From Pseudomonas eucalypticola (GTDB taxonomy: Bacteria > Pseudomonadota > Gammaproteobacteria > Pseudomonadales > Pseudomonadaceae), in NCBI RefSeq assembly GCF_013374995.1, contig NZ_CP056030.1:4000501-4064500 (forward strand): a stretch of 64,000 bases of DNA, written 5' to 3'. Both the position numbers and the translations under genes were made by a program. Each line of letters starts with the position of its first letter. The stretch's first letter is position 1. This document shows, one piece after another, positions 1 through 7,715 of the stretch. The notes under the pieces were generated by a model that saw only the letters and a list, made by a program, of their open reading frames with translations, did no database searches and was not told the DNA's origin.

Positions 1-1
1 G

Positions 2-235
2 AGCTACTTGCCGTTCATCCTCACGGGCGCCATCTCCACCTTGACTGCCCTGGACTTCCTGGGCTTCGGCATGCCAGCGGGCAGCGCCTCGCTGGGCGAA
101 CTGATCGCCCAGGGCAAGGAAAACCTGCAGGCGCCGTGGCTGGGGTTCACGGCTTTCTTCACCTTGGCACTGGTGCTGTCGTTGCTGGTGTTCATCGGCG
201 AGGCATTGCGCGATGCCTTCGACCCCCGCGCTTGA
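2..235 (+). CDS. yejE: ABC transporter permease, YejE-like (3' end only)
   Basis: Only the last 77 codons lie in the window; the frame is open from the left edge. The fragment shows two hydrophobic stretches and the conserved LDFLGFGMP segment followed by a cytoplasmic-loop sequence (GELIAQGKENLQAP) typical of the C-terminal part of DppC/YejE-type inner-membrane permeases. It stops seven bases before the start of the next gene, which encodes a YejF-like double ATPase, so the two almost certainly belong to one oligopeptide/microcin C-type importer operon whose earlier genes (binding protein, YejB) lie outside. The family assignment rests on this context plus the short sequence. Confidence 0.8.
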   Translation, partial: SYLPFILTGAISTLTALDFLGFGMPAGSASLGELIAQGKENLQAPWLGFTAFFTLALVLSLLVFIGEALRDAFDPRA

Positions 236-242
236 GGCCAGC

Positions 243-1829
243 ATGAGCGAACACCTGATCGAAATACGTCACCTGCGGGTCGAGTTCAACGGCCACGTAG
301 CGGTGAAGGACCTCAACCTGGACATCCCCGTGGGTGAATGCCTGGCCCTGGTCGGCGAATCGGGTTCGGGCAAGTCGGTGACCGCCCACTCGATCCTGCA
401 ACTGCTGCCCACCATCGGCACCCACAGCCAGGGCAGCATTCGTTACCGTGGCACTGAATTGCTGGGCGCCCCGGCGGCGACCCTGCGCGAGATCCGTGGC
501 AACCGCGTGGCGATGATCTTTCAGGAGCCGATGACGTCGCTCAACCCGTTGCACACGGTGGAAAAACAGATCGGCGAAACCCTGCTGGTGCATCGCGGCC
601 TGACCGGCAAGGCCGCCCAGGCGCGCACCCTGGAACTGCTGCGGCTGGTGGCGCTGCAGCACCCGGAGAAACGCCTGAAGGCCTACCCGCATCAGCTCTC
701 CGGTGGCCAACGGCAACGGGTGATGATCGCCATGGCCCTGGCTTGCGAACCCGACCTGCTGATCGCCGACGAACCCACCACGGCGCTGGACGTGACGGTG
801 CAGCGGCGCATCCTGCACCTGCTCAAGTCGTTGCAGCAGCGCCTGGGCATGTCGTTGCTGCTGATCAGCCACGACCTCAACCTGGTGCGCAGTATCGCCC
901 AGCGCGTGTGCGTGATGCGCGCCGGCGAAATCGTTGAACAGGCCGATACCGAAACCCTGTTCTGCCGCCCGCAACACCCCTACAGCTGCGTGCTGATGAA
1001 CGCAGAGCCGGCCGGCGAGCCCTTGCCCCGCCACGAACGGCCCAGCCTGTTGCAGGTCGACGACCTCAAGGTGTGGTACGCCACCGGCGGCGGCCTGTTG
1101 CGCAAGCCCCAGTACATCAAGGCGGTGGACGGCATCAGCCTGAGCCTGCAAAAGGGCAAGACCCTGGGCATCGTCGGCGAGTCGGGCTCGGGCAAGTCGA
1201 CCCTGGGCCAGGCGATCCTGCGCCTGCTCGACTCCGAAGGCGCCATTGCCTTCGATGGCCACGCGCTGTCCGGGCTCAGCCCCAAGCAGATGCTGCCGTG
1301 GCGAAAGCGCATGCAGGTGGTCTTCCAGGACCCGTTCGGCAGCCTCAGCCCGCGGATGTCGGTGCAGCAGATCATCAGCGAAGGCCTGGAAGTACACGTG
1401 CCATGCGACGCCCAGGACCGCGAGCAACGGGTGATCCGCGTGCTCGAGGAGGTCGGCCTGGACCCGGCCAGCCGGCACCGCTACCCCCATGAGTTTTCCG
1501 GTGGCCAGCGCCAGCGTATCGCCATCGCCCGCGCCCTGGTGCTCAAGCCCGACCTGATCCTGCTGGACGAGCCAACGTCGGCCCTGGACCGCACGGTGCA
1601 GAAACAGATCGTGGCGCTGCTGCGCCAACTGCAGGACGACCATGGGCTGACCTACCTGTTCATCAGCCACGACCTGGCGGTGATCAAGGCCCTGGCCCAT
1701 GACGTCATCGTGGTCAAGGACGGCCAGGTGGTGGAACGTGGCCCCAGCCATGACCTGTTCGAAGCGCCGCAACACCCTTACACCCGCGAACTGCTGCTGG
1801 CCGCCCATGTGCAGCCCGAGCAGACCTGA
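243..1829 (+). CDS. yejF: Double-domain peptide ABC transporter ATPase YejF
   Basis: Predicted 528-residue cytoplasmic ATPase that powers an oligopeptide/microcin C-type importer. Two complete nucleotide-binding domains are fused: Walker A GESGSGKS near residues 37-44 and again near 312-319, ABC signatures LSGGQRQR near 152 and FSGGQRQR near 419, and Walker B LLIADEP and LILLDEP. An oligopeptide-transporter C-terminal extension ([19 protein letters not shown]) follows each domain, as in YejF, DppDF and OppDF. I chose the ATG at 243 because it starts the family-typical [11 protein letters not shown]; an upstream in-frame start at 213 would overlap the yejE end. It is translationally close to yejE. 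The substrate cannot be read from the sequence. Confidence 0.9.
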   Translation: MSEHLIEIRHLRVEFNGHVAVKDLNLDIPVGECLALVGESGSGKSVTAHSILQLLPTIGTHSQGSIRYRGTELLGAPAATLREIRGNRVAMIFQEPMTSLNPLHTVEKQIGETLLVHRGLTGKAAQARTLELLRLVALQHPEKRLKAYPHQLSGGQRQRVMIAMALACEPDLLIADEPTTALDVTVQRRILHLLKSLQQRLGMSLLLISHDLNLVRSIAQRVCVMRAGEIVEQADTETLFCRPQHPYSCVLMNAEPAGEPLPRHERPSLLQVDDLKVWYATGGGLLRKPQYIKAVDGISLSLQKGKTLGIVGESGSGKSTLGQAILRLLDSEGAIAFDGHALSGLSPKQMLPWRKRMQVVFQDPFGSLSPRMSVQQIISEGLEVHVPCDAQDREQRVIRVLEEVGLDPASRHRYPHEFSGGQRQRIAIARALVLKPDLILLDEPTSALDRTVQKQIVALLRQLQDDHGLTYLFISHDLAVIKALAHDVIVVKDGQVVERGPSHDLFEAPQHPYTRELLLAAHVQPEQT

Positions 1830-1844
1830 CCTGGAGGCACGCCC

Positions 1845-2615
1845 ATGACCCTGAACGGCAAGACGGCACTGATCACCGGCTCCACCAGCGGCATCGGCCT
1901 GGGCATTGCCCATGGCCTGGCCGCCGCGGGGGCCAATGTGATTCTCAACGGCTTCGGTGACGCCCAGGCGCTGCTCGCCGACTTCGCCCGCCATGGCGTG
2001 AAGGTCGGCCACCATGGCGCCAACGTCAGCCACCCCAGCGAGATAGAGGCGATGTTCGCCTACGCCGCGGCCGAATTCGGCGGCGTCGACATTCTGGTCA
2101 ACAATGCTGGTATCCAGCACGTGGCCGCTGTCGAGGACTTCCCGGTGGAGCGTTGGGACGCGATCATCGCCATCAACCTCTCGGCCGTGTTTCACGCCAC
2201 CCGCCTGGCCCTGCCGGGCATGCGCCAGCGCGACTGGGGCCGCATCGTCAACATCGCTTCGGTGCATGGGCTGGTGGGCTCCACCGGCAAGGCGGCGTAC
2301 GTGGCGGCCAAGCATGGGGTGATAGGGCTGACCAAGGTGGTGGGCCTGGAAACGGCGAAAACCGGCGTCACCTGCAACGCCATCTGCCCGGGGTGGGTGC
2401 TGACGCCCCTGGTGCAGCAACAGATCGACGACCGCGCCGCCAAGGGCGTCGACCCGCAGCAGGCGCGCCAGGACCTGCTGGCGGAGAAGCAGCCGTCGCT
2501 GGAATTCGTCACGCCCGAGCAACTGGGTGAGTTGGTGTTGTTTCTGTGCGGCGAAGGCGGCAGCCAGGTGCGCGGCGCCGCATGGAACATGGATGGCGGC
2601 TGGCTGGCGCAGTGA
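1845..2615 (+). CDS. hbdH: 3-hydroxybutyrate dehydrogenase (SDR family)
   Basis: Predicted NAD-dependent oxidation of (R)-3-hydroxybutyrate to acetoacetate, a cytosolic step of polyhydroxybutyrate/ketone-body use. The 256-residue protein has the classical short-chain dehydrogenase layout: TGSTSGIG cofactor loop at about 11-18, NNAG at about 86-89, and the catalytic Tyr152-x3-Lys156 (YVAAK) preceded by Ser in ASVHG. The Gln-rich C-terminal segment and final WLAQ match bacterial 3-hydroxybutyrate dehydrogenases. An AGG-containing ribosome site (CTGGAGGCACGCCC) precedes the ATG. It lies 15 bases after yejF on the same strand and may be cotranscribed, although no metabolic link to the transporter is obvious. 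Confidence 0.88.
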   Translation: MTLNGKTALITGSTSGIGLGIAHGLAAAGANVILNGFGDAQALLADFARHGVKVGHHGANVSHPSEIEAMFAYAAAEFGGVDILVNNAGIQHVAAVEDFPVERWDAIIAINLSAVFHATRLALPGMRQRDWGRIVNIASVHGLVGSTGKAAYVAAKHGVIGLTKVVGLETAKTGVTCNAICPGWVLTPLVQQQIDDRAAKGVDPQQARQDLLAEKQPSLEFVTPEQLGELVLFLCGEGGSQVRGAAWNMDGGWLAQ

Positions 2616-2682
2616 TTCAGGCGCTGACACCGCGCCGTCGCCTGCTACTGCGCGGCGTCCAGACGCGGCCAACCCGTACGCG

Positions 2683-2772
2683 CCGTAGCAGCGGACCTGG
2701 CCGCGTCACGGGCGTCGCGCAATGTCAGGCACACCGCATCTGGCTTCGACGCGGCCAGGTCCGCTGCTACGG
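2683..2772. repeat. REPIN: inverted REP pair, family A, copy 1
   Basis: Two perfect 25-base inverted arms (2683-2707 and 2748-2772, core GTAGCAGCGGACCTGGCCGC) flank a 40-base spacer containing TCAGGCACACCGCATCTG. The same arms and a related spacer occur near 19.6, 38.4 and 45.6 kb. The element fills the gap between the convergent hbdH and pilU genes, and its right arm supplies the last codon and TAG stop of pilU. It can fold into a long hairpin and may act as a transcription terminator. Confidence 0.9.
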
Positions 2773-3921
2773 CTTCTCGTCGTCTACCAGGTTCCAGTCG
2801 GCGCTGTCGATGTCCTGTACGGGCGTCGGCGGTGGCGGTGGGGTGCTGGGGTCGAAGCCCTTTTCCTGGTGCAGCTTCAGGCGCAGGCGCAGGTTGTTCT
2901 GCGAGTCGGCGTTCTTCAGCGCTTCCTCTTCATCGATGGCCCCCTCCAGCGCCAGCTCATAGAGCGCCTGGTCGAAGGTCTTCATGCCCAGGTTCACCGA
3001 TTTTTCCATGATGCCCTTGAGTTCGCCAAATTCGCCACGGTGAATCAGGTCGCGAATGGTCGCCGTGCCCAGCATCACCTCCACTGCCGCACGCCGCTTG
3101 CCGTCCACGGTCTTGACCAGGCGCTGGGAAACGAAAGCCACCAGGTTGTTGCCCAAGTCATTGAGCAACTGTGGACGACGGTCTTCGGGGAAAAAGTTGA
3201 TGATGCGGTCCAACGCCTGGTTGGCGTTGTTGGCGTGCAAGGTGGAAATGGCCAGATGGCCGGTATCGGCGAACGCCAATGCATGCTCCATGGTCTCGCG
3301 GTCGCGAATCTCGCCGATCAGGATGACATCCGGCGCCTGTCGCAAGGTATTTTTCAACGCCGCCTGGAAGCTGCGGGTGTCGACACCCACCTCGCGCTGG
3401 TTGATGATCGACTTCTTGTGCCGGTGCACATACTCCACCGGGTCTTCAATGGTGATGATGTGGCCACTGCTGTTGCGGTTACGGTAATCGATCAAGGCCG
3501 CCAGGGACGTGGACTTGCCAGAGCCAGTGGCGCCGACGAACAGCACCAGCCCGCGCTTCTGCATGATGGTCTCCAGCAGCACCGGCGGCAGCTTGAGGTC
3601 TTCGAAACGGGGAATGTCGAGCTTGATGTTGCGTGCCACCAGGGACACTTCATTGCGCTGCTTGAAAATATTGATACGGAACCGGCCCACCCCCGACAGT
3701 GACAGGGCCAGGTTCATTTCCAGGTCACGCTCGAAATCGATGCGCTGCTCGCTGTCCATGATATCGGCGGCGATGGCCGCCACTTCGCCGGGTTTCAACG
3801 CCTCGGCTGACAGCGGCTTGAGCACGCCATTGAATTTCGCGCACGGCGGCGCCCCGGTGGAGAGGTACAGATCCGACCCGTCCTGGCTGGCGAGGATTTT
3901 AAGCAGGGCTTGGATTTCCAT
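2767..3921 (-). CDS. pilU: Type IV pilus retraction ATPase, PilU-type
   Basis: Predicted cytoplasmic hexameric ATPase assisting pilus retraction (twitching). The 384-residue protein carries Walker A GATGSGKST at 130-138, an Asp box (IITIEDPVEY, 155-164), Walker B (DVILIGEIRDRETM, 198-211) and a His box with STLHANNANQALDRIINFFP near 227-246. That last segment matches PilU rather than PilT, and the length also fits PilU. A proline- and acid-rich tail follows (residues about 356-384). No other pilus gene is nearby, so this is an orphan locus; PilU usually sits next to PilT. The stop codon TAG lies inside the REPIN arm. Confidence 0.85.
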   Translation of the reverse strand: MEIQALLKILASQDGSDLYLSTGAPPCAKFNGVLKPLSAEALKPGEVAAIAADIMDSEQRIDFERDLEMNLALSLSGVGRFRINIFKQRNEVSLVARNIKLDIPRFEDLKLPPVLLETIMQKRGLVLFVGATGSGKSTSLAALIDYRNRNSSGHIITIEDPVEYVHRHKKSIINQREVGVDTRSFQAALKNTLRQAPDVILIGEIRDRETMEHALAFADTGHLAISTLHANNANQALDRIINFFPEDRRPQLLNDLGNNLVAFVSQRLVKTVDGKRRAAVEVMLGTATIRDLIHRGEFGELKGIMEKSVNLGMKTFDQALYELALEGAIDEEEALKNADSQNNLRLRLKLHQEKGFDPSTPPPPPTPVQDIDSADWNLVDDEKP

Positions 3922-4008
3922 ATGCGTGGGTCCACAGGGCGTTGATAGGAAAGTAAGCTATAGCTTGGCGGTAGAACAGCCCGCCATGCAAATCAAAGGA
4001 TCAGCCAA

Positions 4009-6189
4009 ATGAGCGGTACCCCTGTCGGCGGCAGCATCGCCGAACTGATCGACCAACTGCCCTTCGGTGACAGCCCGTTGCCGGCACCTGACCAATGGCC
4101 GCAAAGCCTGCGCACGGCAGTGGACATCGTCAGCCATTCGCCCATGCCCATGCTGCTGTTGTGGGGCCCGCAACTGTGCCAGCTGTACAATGACGGCTTC
4201 GCCCACCTGGTGGGCAGCAACCACCCCCGCGCCTTCGGCCAGCCGGTGGACCTGATCTGGCCACAGCTCAAGGACTTCACCGACCCTATCTACCAGGCCG
4301 TGCTGCAAGGAGAGGTGCGCACTTACATCGAACAGGGCTTCACCCTGCCCCGTGACGATGGCACCGCCGAAGTCTGGCTGGACCTGACCTACAGCCCCAT
4401 CCGCGACGAAAACGGTGTGGTGGCCGGCATTCTGGTGACCGCCATCGAGGCCAACGAGCGGCGCCGTGTCACCGCCGAGTTGCAACGCCGTTCCGAGGCC
4501 AGCGCCAAGGCCCAGCTGGACACCGAAGAGCGGCTGCAATTGGCCCTGGAAGCCACCAACGGCGTGGGCACCTGGGATTGGGACATCCGCGAGGACCTGT
4601 TCCAGGCTGATGCCAGGTTTGCCCGCCTGCACGGCGTCGACCCCAACCTGGCGGGCAAGATGCCCATCGGTGAATACCTCAAGGCCGTGCACCCCGACGA
4701 CCGGGGCAAGGTAGCCCGCAGCATCAACGCCTGCGTGCACAGCGATGGCGAATACGCCAACGAGTACCGCCTGCTGCGCCCGGACGGCGAAGTGCGCTGG
4801 GTGTTCGCCCGCGGGCGCAGCCACAACGACCACCATGGCCGGCCCATCCGCTTCGTCGGCGCGTCCATCGATATCACCGAGCGCCGGGCGGCGGAAAAAA
4901 CCCTGCTGCGCCTCAACGAGACCCTTGAGGAGCGGGTGGCCGAGCGTACCGAGGCGCTGGCCGAAGCCAACCGCCGCCTGCAGACCGAGATGCAGGAACG
5001 CGAACGGGCTGAGGATGCCCTGCGCCACGCGCAGAAAATGGAAGCGGTAGGGCAACTGACCGGCGGCATTGCCCATGACTTCAACAACATGCTCACCGGT
5101 ATCATCGGCAGCCTGGACCTGATCCAGCGCTATATCAGTGCCGGGCGCAGCCACGACATCGGTCGCTTCATCGAAGCCGCGGTCAGTTCCGCCCACCGCG
5201 CCGCCGCCCTCACCCACCGGCTGCTGGCGTTCTCCCGACGCCAGTCGCTGGACCGCAAGCGCCTGGACCCCAACCATCTGGTGCACTCGCTGGAAGAACT
5301 GTTCAGCCGCACCAAGGGCGAGCACATCGAACTGAAAATACGCCTGGCCAGCGACACCTGGCCGGTGAACACCGACGCCAACCAACTGGAAAACGCGCTG
5401 TTGAACCTGGTGATCAACGCCCGTGACGCCATGCCCGAGGGCGGCGAAATTCGCATCGAGACCAGTAATTGCACCCTCGGCACCCGCCCCGACGGCGCTG
5501 AGACCATCAAACCCGGCGATTACGTACGCCTGAGTGTCTGCGACAACGGTGCGGGGATGACGCCTGCCATCCGGGCCAAGGCGTTCGACCCGTTTTTCAC
5601 CACCAAGCCCATTGGCCAGGGCACCGGCCTGGGCCTGTCGATGATCTACGGGTTTGCCCAGCAATCGGGCGGCCATGTCAGCCTCGACAGCGAACCGGGC
5701 CAGGGTACCTGCGTGCACCTGTACCTGCCGCGCCACAACGAACAACCCGAAAGCCGGCCCCCGGTACTGGCGCCCCAGGGTGCGCCGCTGGCCAAACAGG
5801 GCGAGAGCGTGATGGTGGTGGAGGATGATCCGGCCGTGCGCATGCTGGTGCTCAACGTGCTCGATGAACTCGGCTACCACGCCCTTCCCGCCGCCGATGC
5901 CAAGACCGCCCTGCCGTTGCTGGAGTCGAGCCTGCGCATCGACCTGCTGGTAACCGACGTGGGGCTGCCGGGGCTCAACGGTCGCCAACTGGCTGAAATA
6001 GCCCGCCAGCACCGCCCCCGGCTCAAGGTGCTGTTCATGACCGGCTACGCCGAGAAGGCCGCCGAGCGCCATACGTTCCTGGCCGAAGGCATGGACATGG
6101 TCACCAAGCCATTCTCCATCGACCTCCTGGCGAACAAGATTCGCGAAATGATCAATCAACCCGCCCCGGACGGCGGATTTGCGGCATAA
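4009..6189 (+). CDS. PAS-domain hybrid sensor histidine kinase / response regulator
   Basis: Predicted soluble 726-residue hybrid kinase with no membrane segment. Order: a PAS-like region (about 20-160), a second PAS/PAC (about 180-300, ending in FVGASIDITERR), a coiled-coil linker (about 300-345), a dimerisation/phosphoacceptor domain with His356 in GGIAHDFNNML, an HATPase domain (N box NLVINARDAMPEGG, then DNGAGM and GTGLGLSM), and a C-terminal receiver with probable phospho-Asp650 (LLVTDVGLPG) and Lys700 (VTKPF). A cognate output protein is not adjacent, so phosphate probably passes to a separate partner. The signal is unknown; the PAS domains could sense redox state, light or a ligand. 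It is divergent from pilU with 87 bases between. Confidence 0.88.
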   Translation: MSGTPVGGSIAELIDQLPFGDSPLPAPDQWPQSLRTAVDIVSHSPMPMLLLWGPQLCQLYNDGFAHLVGSNHPRAFGQPVDLIWPQLKDFTDPIYQAVLQGEVRTYIEQGFTLPRDDGTAEVWLDLTYSPIRDENGVVAGILVTAIEANERRRVTAELQRRSEASAKAQLDTEERLQLALEATNGVGTWDWDIREDLFQADARFARLHGVDPNLAGKMPIGEYLKAVHPDDRGKVARSINACVHSDGEYANEYRLLRPDGEVRWVFARGRSHNDHHGRPIRFVGASIDITERRAAEKTLLRLNETLEERVAERTEALAEANRRLQTEMQERERAEDALRHAQKMEAVGQLTGGIAHDFNNMLTGIIGSLDLIQRYISAGRSHDIGRFIEAAVSSAHRAAALTHRLLAFSRRQSLDRKRLDPNHLVHSLEELFSRTKGEHIELKIRLASDTWPVNTDANQLENALLNLVINARDAMPEGGEIRIETSNCTLGTRPDGAETIKPGDYVRLSVCDNGAGMTPAIRAKAFDPFFTTKPIGQGTGLGLSMIYGFAQQSGGHVSLDSEPGQGTCVHLYLPRHNEQPESRPPVLAPQGAPLAKQGESVMVVEDDPAVRMLVLNVLDELGYHALPAADAKTALPLLESSLRIDLLVTDVGLPGLNGRQLAEIARQHRPRLKVLFMTGYAEKAAERHTFLAEGMDMVTKPFSIDLLANKIREMINQPAPDGGFAA

Positions 6190-6224
6190 TCCCGCGCTTT
6201 TTACCACCGTACAGGGGCCGCGTC

Positions 6225-6500
6225 ATGAAAGCTCAAGCTCGTCACATTCTGGTCAAGACGGCTGAAGAGGCCGAACAACTCAAACAGCGCATCGCCAAGG
6301 GTGAGGCATTCGATGTGCTGGCAAAGAAGTACTCCACCTGTCCGTCGGGCAAGCGCGGCGGCGATCTGGGGGAGGTACGCCCCGGGCAGATGGTGGGCGC
6401 CATCGACCAGGTGATTTTCAAGAAGCCGCTGCGGACCGTGCACGGCCCCATCAAGAGCAAATTTGGTTACCACCTGGTGCAAGTATTCTTCCGCGATTGA
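6225..6500 (+). CDS. ppiC: Parvulin-type peptidyl-prolyl cis-trans isomerase
   Basis: Predicted 91-residue single-domain parvulin accelerating proline isomerisation in the cytoplasm; no signal peptide. The family pattern is complete: ARHILVKTAEEAEQLKQRI at the start, FDVLAKKYSTCPSG, GGDLGEVRPGQMV, FKKPLRTVHGPIKSKFGYH, and a final LVQV strand. The length matches E. coli PpiC (about 93 residues). An AGGGG ribosome site lies upstream of the ATG. It starts 35 bases after the hybrid kinase. Confidence 0.92.
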   Translation: MKAQARHILVKTAEEAEQLKQRIAKGEAFDVLAKKYSTCPSGKRGGDLGEVRPGQMVGAIDQVIFKKPLRTVHGPIKSKFGYHLVQVFFRD

Positions 6501-6662
6501 GGCCTTCGCATCGAAGGAACACGCCCTGGCTGGAAGCCACCGGGCAGGAAACCCAGGCAGGCGAGCATTGAAAACCCGATACCAAATTCACATGCCCAAA
6601 GGCTAGCGACCGCGCTAATATGCACCTCTCCGCTGGATGCACCACTTTTTCAAGGATCCGAA

Positions 6663-7070
6663 ATGCCCCTGACATTCCGTCGACTTGCGTTCTTTTGTGC
6701 CTTCCTCTGTTTCGCCCTGGCGCTGATCTGGGGAATGGGTGCCGACCGGCTACTGGCCTTCTGGGACATACCCCACAGTGAAGTGTCAGCCCTGATGGGG
6801 CGGCGGCTCGCCGCATTGCTGCTGGGGGTGGGGGTGATGTTCTTCAGTGTGCGTAACTGCCCGCCCTCGCCGGCCCGTGCCGCCCTGGTGCGTGGTTTCA
6901 TGGTCGGCTGCCTGGCCCTTGCCCTGCTGGGCATGTACGACTGGCTCAGTGGCCACGCGGGACCCGGCATCCTGGTCTCGGTGTTTGCCGAACTGGCCCT
7001 GGGCCTTGGTTTCATCAGCGTGGGCAACGGCGAACGTGCCAGCCTGCGGCAGGTGCAGGCATCGCGCTGA
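6663..7070 (+). CDS. Small integral membrane protein, unrecognised
   Basis: The 135-residue product is mostly hydrophobic, with about four predicted membrane segments (residues about 7-25, 45-62, 78-95 and 100-118), separated by short charged loops. I recognise no catalytic motif and cannot name a family. The ATG at 6663 has AAGGA seven bases upstream. It is followed at 7078-7101 by a perfect hairpin that also serves the facing gene. It is probably a real gene, given the start signal and codon use like its neighbours; the function is unknown. Confidence 0.65.
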   Translation: MPLTFRRLAFFCAFLCFALALIWGMGADRLLAFWDIPHSEVSALMGRRLAALLLGVGVMFFSVRNCPPSPARAALVRGFMVGCLALALLGMYDWLSGHAGPGILVSVFAELALGLGFISVGNGERASLRQVQASR

Positions 7071-7077
7071 AACACAA

Positions 7078-7101
7078 ACGGCGGCCTTCCCAGGCCGCCG
7101 T
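7078..7101. terminator. Hairpin between convergent genes
   Basis: A perfect 10-base stem (ACGGCGGCCT / AGGCCGCCGT) with a TCCC loop sits between the ends of the membrane-protein gene and the DUF1652 gene. There is no strong T run, so termination efficiency is uncertain; it could act in both directions. Confidence 0.6.
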
Positions 7102-7122
7102 TGCGTGGGCGCAGGCAGGTGG

Positions 7123-7383
7123 TCAGAAGCGCTCGCCGACCCGCCTGACTTCATTCAGGTGCTGGCCCTTCAGGTCCGCACGCACGCCGGCAATGAGGTT
7201 GGAAATGGCTCGGCTGCTGTTCAACTGCTGGGCCTGGATGCCGGTCACGGTGAAGTCCGATCCCTCGTGCGCCTGATCGAACACCTTGATCGTCAGGGAC
7301 TTGTCCTGGGCCACCGTGCATTGGCAGCGCATGGGTAGAAAGCTTGATTCGATGATATTGCGCAGTTCGAGGGTCGACAGCAT
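7123..7383 (-). CDS. DUF1652 family protein
   Basis: 86-residue cytoplasmic protein. The pattern LSTLELRNIIESSFLP-CxC-T-SLTI, a central strand-rich part (VTGIQAQQLNSSRAISNLI) and the AGVRADL helix match the small DUF1652 family found mainly in Pseudomonas. No biochemical function is established. The residues MRCQCTV contain a CxC pair that is usual in the family. It is transcribed toward the 7078-7101 hairpin. The 332 bases between its start and the LigD-like gene contain only an inverted repeat (7590-7631). Confidence 0.75.
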   Translation of the reverse strand: MLSTLELRNIIESSFLPMRCQCTVAQDKSLTIKVFDQAHEGSDFTVTGIQAQQLNSSRAISNLIAGVRADLKGQHLNEVRRVGERF

Positions 7384-7589
7384 GGTAACGCTCCATTTCT
7401 TGTTGGTAGCATCCGTGATTGATACAGCGATCGTTCGGACAGCCTAGATGGCTATTTGATTGCGCGCTGAACCACCGGTCTGGTGGTCTGGGTCCTGACC
7501 TCTTCCACAGCAGTTTTCGTGCCCGCTGCGCTAGCAATTCCCTGTTCGAGAAATCAAGAAGTTAGCTCGACACAGGCTTATAGCCATCA

Positions 7590-7631
7590 TGCAATTTGCC
7601 CGTTCTCGGGGCGGCCATCCTGCAAATTGCA
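7590..7631. promoter_or_regulatory. Inverted repeat upstream of the LigD-like gene
   Basis: Perfect 10-base arms TGCAATTTGC (7590-7599) and GCAAATTGCA (7622-7631) are separated by 22 bases. They end about 85 bases before the LigD-like start. The AT-rich arms stand out from the GC-rich surroundings. It could be an operator or a hairpin; no known regulator motif is recognised. Confidence 0.4.
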
Positions 7632-7715
7632 CTCTGGCCGCGCACTGAAACTTTGCGCCCTTGAGCAGGGTCATCTGCTGTGAGGATTTCCCGTCGTATC
7701 TTCAGGAAAATCACC

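Noticed and set aside
192..2672. Long open frame on the minus strand opposite yejF and hbdH
   Set aside because: It is antisense to two clear genes, with His/Gln/Ala-rich composition produced by GC-rich codons on the other strand and no domain.
3958..6207. 749-codon minus-strand frame opposite the hybrid kinase
   Set aside because: The reading is a shadow of the kinase gene, without recognisable protein motifs.
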